DNA of 7,637 bases, from contig CADBMO010000014.1 in assembly GCA_902795755.1 (NCBI GenBank), positions 1 through 7,637 of the forward strand, read 5' to 3'. Below, one piece after another: positions 4,877-7,637 of this stretch. The notes beneath the pieces were generated by a model. That model saw nothing but the letters and a program-made list of their open reading frames with translations, ran no database searches and had not been told where the DNA came from. The stretch comes from an uncultured Erysipelotrichaceae bacterium. Its GTDB lineage: Bacteria; Bacillota_I; Bacilli_A; RF39; UBA660. The number at the start of each line of letters is the position of its first letter. The stretch's first letter is position 1. The translations under genes were made by a program, and so were the position numbers.

Positions 4877-5209
4877 ATGTTTATATTAGCTTGTGATGCA
4901 CCACAATTGAAACCAGTTATTGAAATTGCAGGTTTTGCACTTAAATTAATTCAATATGTTGCACCAGTATTATTAATACTATGGGGATCAATTGACTTAG
5001 TTAAATCTATCGTTCAAGGTAAAGAAGAAGATATTAAGAAGAGTCAAAAAACACTTATTAAGAGAATTATCTCTGCAGTATTATTATTCTTATTACCAAT
5101 GCTAGTTGCATCATTATTAGGATTAATTGGTTCTAATGATTGGAAAGGTTGCTGGAATCAATATCATAATAATGGAATTGGATCAATAAAAGTATCTAAC
5201 GATTTATAA
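4877..5209 (+). CDS. VirB2/TrbC-like type IV secretion pilin
   Basis: A 110-residue membrane protein with the layout of type IV secretion pilins: two hydrophobic helices (about 17-42 and 64-84) joined by a basic loop (K49, K54, K55, K58, K62, R63). By the positive-inside rule the loop is cytoplasmic and both termini are outside. Landmarks are DLVK at 40-43, KR at 62-63, LLP at 72-74 and GL at 82-83. Cys6 and Cys92 lie on the outer side of each helix and could form a disulfide. Unlike classical VirB2 there is no long cleavable signal peptide, and no in-frame upstream start exists before the TAG at 4841. SD GGAGGG (4859-4864) is strong but 12 bases from ATG. The same module recurs at the end of the next gene. 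A strong terminator follows, suggesting separate, higher expression. A holin or another small two-helix protein is the main alternative. Confidence 0.65.
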   Translation: MFILACDAPQLKPVIEIAGFALKLIQYVAPVLLILWGSIDLVKSIVQGKEEDIKKSQKTLIKRIISAVLLFLLPMLVASLLGLIGSNDWKGCWNQYHNNGIGSIKVSNDL

Positions 5210-5218
5210 TATATAAAT

Positions 5219-5257
5219 AACTTTTTATAAGAAAAAACTTATAAAAGGTTTTTTTTT
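5219..5257 (+). terminator. Strong intrinsic terminator after the pilin-like gene
   Basis: A 13-bp stem (5219-5231 with 5238-5250, one G-U pair) with a six-A loop, followed by nine T (5249-5257). The T run is itself followed by GC and nine A, giving a perfect 20-bp palindrome at 5249-5268. Confidence 0.85.
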
Positions 5258-5284
5258 GCAAAAAAAAATGTTATTATATATATT
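5256..5284 (+). promoter_or_regulatory. Promoter of the ectodomain gene
   Basis: -35 TTGCAA (5256-5261) starts in the terminator T run. A 17-base spacer leads to -10 TATATT (5279-5284). The expected start is near 5291, before SD AAGAGG (5301-5306). Confidence 0.45.
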
Positions 5285-5313
5285 GTAGGAAACTAGTATA
5301 AAGAGGTATTCAT

Positions 5314-6159
5314 ATGAAAAAGATAAAATATATATTTTTGGCATTTATTATTAGCCTATTATTATTTGTACCAGGTGTTAAAGCAGTTAATTATGGTGCT
5401 TGTATTGAAAATTATGGATCATTAAAGATTAATGGGGTAAATACAAATACAGTAAAAAGTAAAACTGGTAAAGTACAATATAGTGCTGGTTATTCACTTA
5501 AAAATTTAAAATATAGTAATTCTACAAAGACTTTGAAATATACAATAACTGCAACAGATGGTTATTACATTACAAATATATATTATAGTATTGGTAAATG
5601 TGATGGTGAAATAACAGGTTTAGATAGTTATATGAGAAACTATGGTTCTAATTATGAAATTACACTTACGGTTAATAAAGGGTACGTAAGTAATTTTACT
5701 ACATGGGGATTAATGCAAAGTGCTAGTTATATGCAAACTCAAAAAACACATAATGGTACTTCAACAACCAATCCTAAAACACAATTAGGTATTAGAAAAA
5801 CATCTATGATTATAAGATTTTATGATGGTAAATTACCAACAACATCTGCGGGTAATGCCTCATATGAAGTTGAATCATTTAAATGTGAAATGTTTACCTC
5901 ATTTTTAAAAAAATATTGGACTTGGGTAATGATTCTAATGCCTATATTAACGATTATCTTAATTTCATTAGATTTAGTTAAAGTGATTGTCTCATCTGAC
6001 CCTGAATCAGGAGGAGGAAAAGATGGAAATAGTATGACACTTCCTAAAGTGGGTTCTAACGCTGTTAAAAGGATGACGGCATTAGTTGTGTTGTTATTAT
6101 TACCATATTTATTAAGCACTATATTCGGATTGTTTAATTTACCATTTTGTGAGTTATAA
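5314..6159 (+). CDS. Secreted ectodomain fused to a VirB2-like membrane hairpin
   Basis: Residues 1-24 form a signal peptide (KKIK, hydrophobic core, VKA before V25). An extracytoplasmic domain of about 170 residues follows, rich in Tyr, Asn, Thr and Ser, with alternating polar and aromatic residues that suggest beta strands (for example LKYTITATDGYYITNIYYS at 74-92) and cysteines C30 and C96. The C-terminal 90 residues repeat the architecture of the preceding pilin-like protein: C191, helix about 203-226, DLVK at 220-223, a cytoplasmic loop with a GGGK stretch, KR at 252-253, LLP at 262-264, GL at 272-273, C279. It therefore looks like a pilin-derived membrane anchor carrying a surface domain, perhaps an adhesive, tip or channel subunit. 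I do not recognise the ectodomain. SD AAGAGG is seven bases before ATG. The VirB6-like gene starts 22 bases downstream, probably in the same operon. Confidence 0.65.
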   Translation: MKKIKYIFLAFIISLLLFVPGVKAVNYGACIENYGSLKINGVNTNTVKSKTGKVQYSAGYSLKNLKYSNSTKTLKYTITATDGYYITNIYYSIGKCDGEITGLDSYMRNYGSNYEITLTVNKGYVSNFTTWGLMQSASYMQTQKTHNGTSTTNPKTQLGIRKTSMIIRFYDGKLPTTSAGNASYEVESFKCEMFTSFLKKYWTWVMILMPILTIILISLDLVKVIVSSDPESGGGKDGNSMTLPKVGSNAVKRMTALVVLLLLPYLLSTIFGLFNLPFCEL

Positions 6160-6181
6160 ATTATTATAAGGAGTTGATAAT

Positions 6182-7342
6182 ATGAGCATTTTACTTGGTT
6201 GGTTATCTCCAGTAAGAGCAATATTTATTTGGATAGATTTTATTGCATTTAGTTTAGTAGATAATGTCTATAATATATTTTTAATATTTGCTAAAAATGA
6301 AGTGCTTAGTTTGGATGCTGTTAAAAAACTAACTAGTAATATATACATATTAGTTGGTATACTAGCATTTTTTAGATTAGCTATGTTACTTATTAATTCA
6401 ATAATTTCACCAGATAAATTATATGAGAAAAAAACTGGTATGGGAAGCTTGCTCGGAAGAGTTGTTTTAATGATTGTGCTATTAATATTTGCACCAAGTT
6501 TTATATTTCCTGCCTTGCAAGACTTACAAAATGAGGTGGTAGATAAAAACGTAATACCACGTTTAATTATGCCTTCAGCAGCGAGATCAGTTACGGCGAA
6601 GGGTAGTAATTTCAAAAGAAATTCAAGCGGAAAATATATTAATTTTGATAATGCTGGAAAAACAATGCAAAAAATAGCAATTACTTCGTTAATTAGGCCT
6701 GAAGAAAGATATTTTGAAGAAGGCTTAAAAGGTTCTGATGGTAAAGAAATCTCACAGGCAGAACAAGTAAATGCATTTATTAATTCTGAATTTCCAGATG
6801 ATTCTAAAAGTGGTATGAAAGCTCTAAAACAAGACACGAGTGCATTAGGGTTTAAACTTAATAGTGAATGTAAAAAAATATGTCAAAAAGCTATGATTCA
6901 GTATCATCAAGTTATTTCAGATACAAAAGGAATGAACTTAGGAAGACTTGCTGGATATATTGGAGGATCTAGAGATTTAGAAGATCCAGATGATCCAGAT
7001 GAGAAAGAAGATGTGTATTATTATGAATATATTGCAGTTTTGACAACTGTTACAGCAATATTTTTAACATATGTCATACTAAGTTGGGCAATAGATATTG
7101 CTGTTCGTTCTGTAGAACTTGCAGTTCTTAGAGTAATATCCCCATTATTTATTGCAACAATAGTTGATCCAAAATCTACACAAGATGGAGGATATTTTAA
7201 TAATTTTATAAAACGATATGGTAAAACATATGCGGATTTATTTATAAAGATTGCCATAATATCATTTGCAATATTAGGATTATCCCTAATTCAAGATACA
7301 GATTTATTTGATACAGTAGCGGGGGTGATTAGTTTATGGTAA
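6182..7342 (+). CDS. VirB6/TrbL-like polytopic membrane protein
   Basis: A 386-residue inner-membrane protein resembling the VirB6/TrbL channel component of type IV secretion systems. Hydrophobic segments lie at about 12-36, 52-75, 90-112, 283-307, 313-328 and 350-370. The segment VRSVELAVLRVISPLFIA (308-325) is the kind of Arg-plus-Pro helix typical of this family, followed by a soluble loop and the final helix. An unusually long soluble region (about 113-280) splits the protein; it contains C230 and C234 (CKKIC) and an acidic run at 265-278 (LEDPDDPDEKEDVY). The start has SD AAGGAG (6168-6173) eight bases before ATG, and Met1-Ser-Ile fits. The next gene overlaps its last seven bases, implying translational coupling. 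No ATPase motifs are seen. The assignment rests on pattern and neighbours; an unrelated multi-spanning protein of a mobile element cannot be excluded. Confidence 0.6.
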   Translation: MSILLGWLSPVRAIFIWIDFIAFSLVDNVYNIFLIFAKNEVLSLDAVKKLTSNIYILVGILAFFRLAMLLINSIISPDKLYEKKTGMGSLLGRVVLMIVLLIFAPSFIFPALQDLQNEVVDKNVIPRLIMPSAARSVTAKGSNFKRNSSGKYINFDNAGKTMQKIAITSLIRPEERYFEEGLKGSDGKEISQAEQVNAFINSEFPDDSKSGMKALKQDTSALGFKLNSECKKICQKAMIQYHQVISDTKGMNLGRLAGYIGGSRDLEDPDDPDEKEDVYYYEYIAVLTTVTAIFLTYVILSWAIDIAVRSVELAVLRVISPLFIATIVDPKSTQDGGYFNNFIKRYGKTYADLFIKIAIISFAILGLSLIQDTDLFDTVAGVISLW

Positions 7343-7637
7343 GATTATTCATGCTATATGCAATATTAATATTTGCAAAACGTGCCCCTAAAATGATAAA
7401 TGAACTATTAAAATTAAAGGGTGATGGTGTAGGACTTAAAGGCCTAAATATTAAGAACAAAATGGGTGAAGCTGCTCTTGTTGGTGATAAAGTTAAAAAA
7501 GGTATGACTACCCTTGAAGGCAGAACCAAAGGTACTTTAGGTGGTGCGGCTGCTGGATTTATTGGAACAAAAGGCGGTTTAAAAGCAAAACTTGCTGGCG
7601 CAGGCAAAGGAGCTATTACTGGTGGTAAAAAAGGTGC
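7336..7637 (+). CDS. Gly/Lys/Ala-rich membrane protein, start only (VirB6/TrbL tail-like)
   Basis: An open frame of 100 complete codons runs off the right edge without a stop. ATG at 7336 overlaps the TAA of the preceding gene (ATGGTAA) in the -1 frame; SD GGTGAT at 7324-7329 supports it, so it is probably translationally coupled. A hydrophobic N-terminus (about residues 4-14), then FAKRAPKMINELLKLKG, leads into low-complexity sequence rich in Gly, Lys and Ala (for example GTKGGLKAKLAGAGKG). Such Gly/Ala-rich tails after a final helix are common in VirB6/TrbL-like proteins, so this may be the detached C-terminal half of the upstream protein; that is inference. The full length and any downstream domain are unknown. 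Confidence 0.65.
   Translation, partial: MVRLFMLYAILIFAKRAPKMINELLKLKGDGVGLKGLNIKNKMGEAALVGDKVKKGMTTLEGRTKGTLGGAAAGFIGTKGGLKAKLAGAGKGAITGGKKG

Noticed and set aside
4877..4894. Lipobox (ILAC) at the start of the pilin-like protein
   Set aside because: Only five residues precede Cys6 and there is no basic or hydrophobic signal region, so lipoprotein processing is unlikely; the cysteine better matches a pair with Cys92.
7333..7342. Programmed -1 frameshift joining the VirB6-like gene to the next frame
   Set aside because: The downstream frame is -1 relative to the upstream gene, but the ten usable bases contain no X-XXY-YYZ slippery heptamer, while an SD and ATG are present for normal reinitiation.
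1..7637. tRNA, rRNA, CRISPR array, insertion sequence or attachment site
   Set aside because: No cloverleaf-like segment, regularly spaced repeats, transposase-like protein or long direct/terminal repeats were seen in reading the window; short unannotated RNAs cannot be excluded.

Overview
The window is strongly A+T-rich and carries short, tightly packed genes with Shine-Dalgarno (SD) sites and U-tract terminators. This suggests a low-GC Bacillota, most likely a Bacilli lineage near the Mollicutes (uncultured gut types such as RF39 fit; this is inference). The standard bacterial code is used: every Trp I read is TGG, and the glycosyltransferase gene ends in TGA. Genes for a TagO/WecA-type enzyme and undecaprenyl diphosphate synthase show that the organism builds lipid-linked envelope glycans.

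Layout. 1-139: intergenic DNA with two inverted repeats and probable divergent promoters; a leftward gene may begin at base 3. 140-1207: polyprenyl-phosphate sugar-phosphate transferase (TagO/WecA/MraY superfamily) with its own terminator. 1270-3617: a coiled-coil protein of unknown function, a CpoA-like glycolipid glycosyltransferase and uppS, closely spaced and ending at a clear terminator. 3630-3747: a 14-codon ORF with promoter and SD, possibly the stump of a lost gene. 3742-4155 (minus): thioredoxin-fold lipoprotein. 4252-4785: cysteine-rich protein of unknown function, divergent from the lipoprotein gene across a palindromic promoter region.

4812-7637 is the most interesting part. It looks like the start of a type IV secretion-like operon: a small two-helix VirB2/TrbC-like pilin, a strong terminator, a protein with a secreted ectodomain joined to a diverged copy of the same pilin-like hairpin, a VirB6/TrbL-like polytopic protein, and the start of a Gly/Lys/Ala-rich membrane protein that overlaps it. 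The two pilin-like modules share DLVK, KR, LLP and GL landmarks and have a cysteine on each side of the hairpin, which suggests a disulfide-locked subunit and a derived anchor or tip subunit. No VirB4-type ATPase, coupling protein or relaxase lies inside the window, so conjugation versus protein export or DNA uptake cannot be decided here.

Regulation. Several genes share one promoter style: an extended -10 (TG-N-TAnnAT) placed so that the transcript would begin only a few bases before the SD. The first half of the window concerns undecaprenyl-phosphate supply and use and membrane glycolipid synthesis. The second half is a membrane machine that may depend on extracytoplasmic disulfide chemistry.
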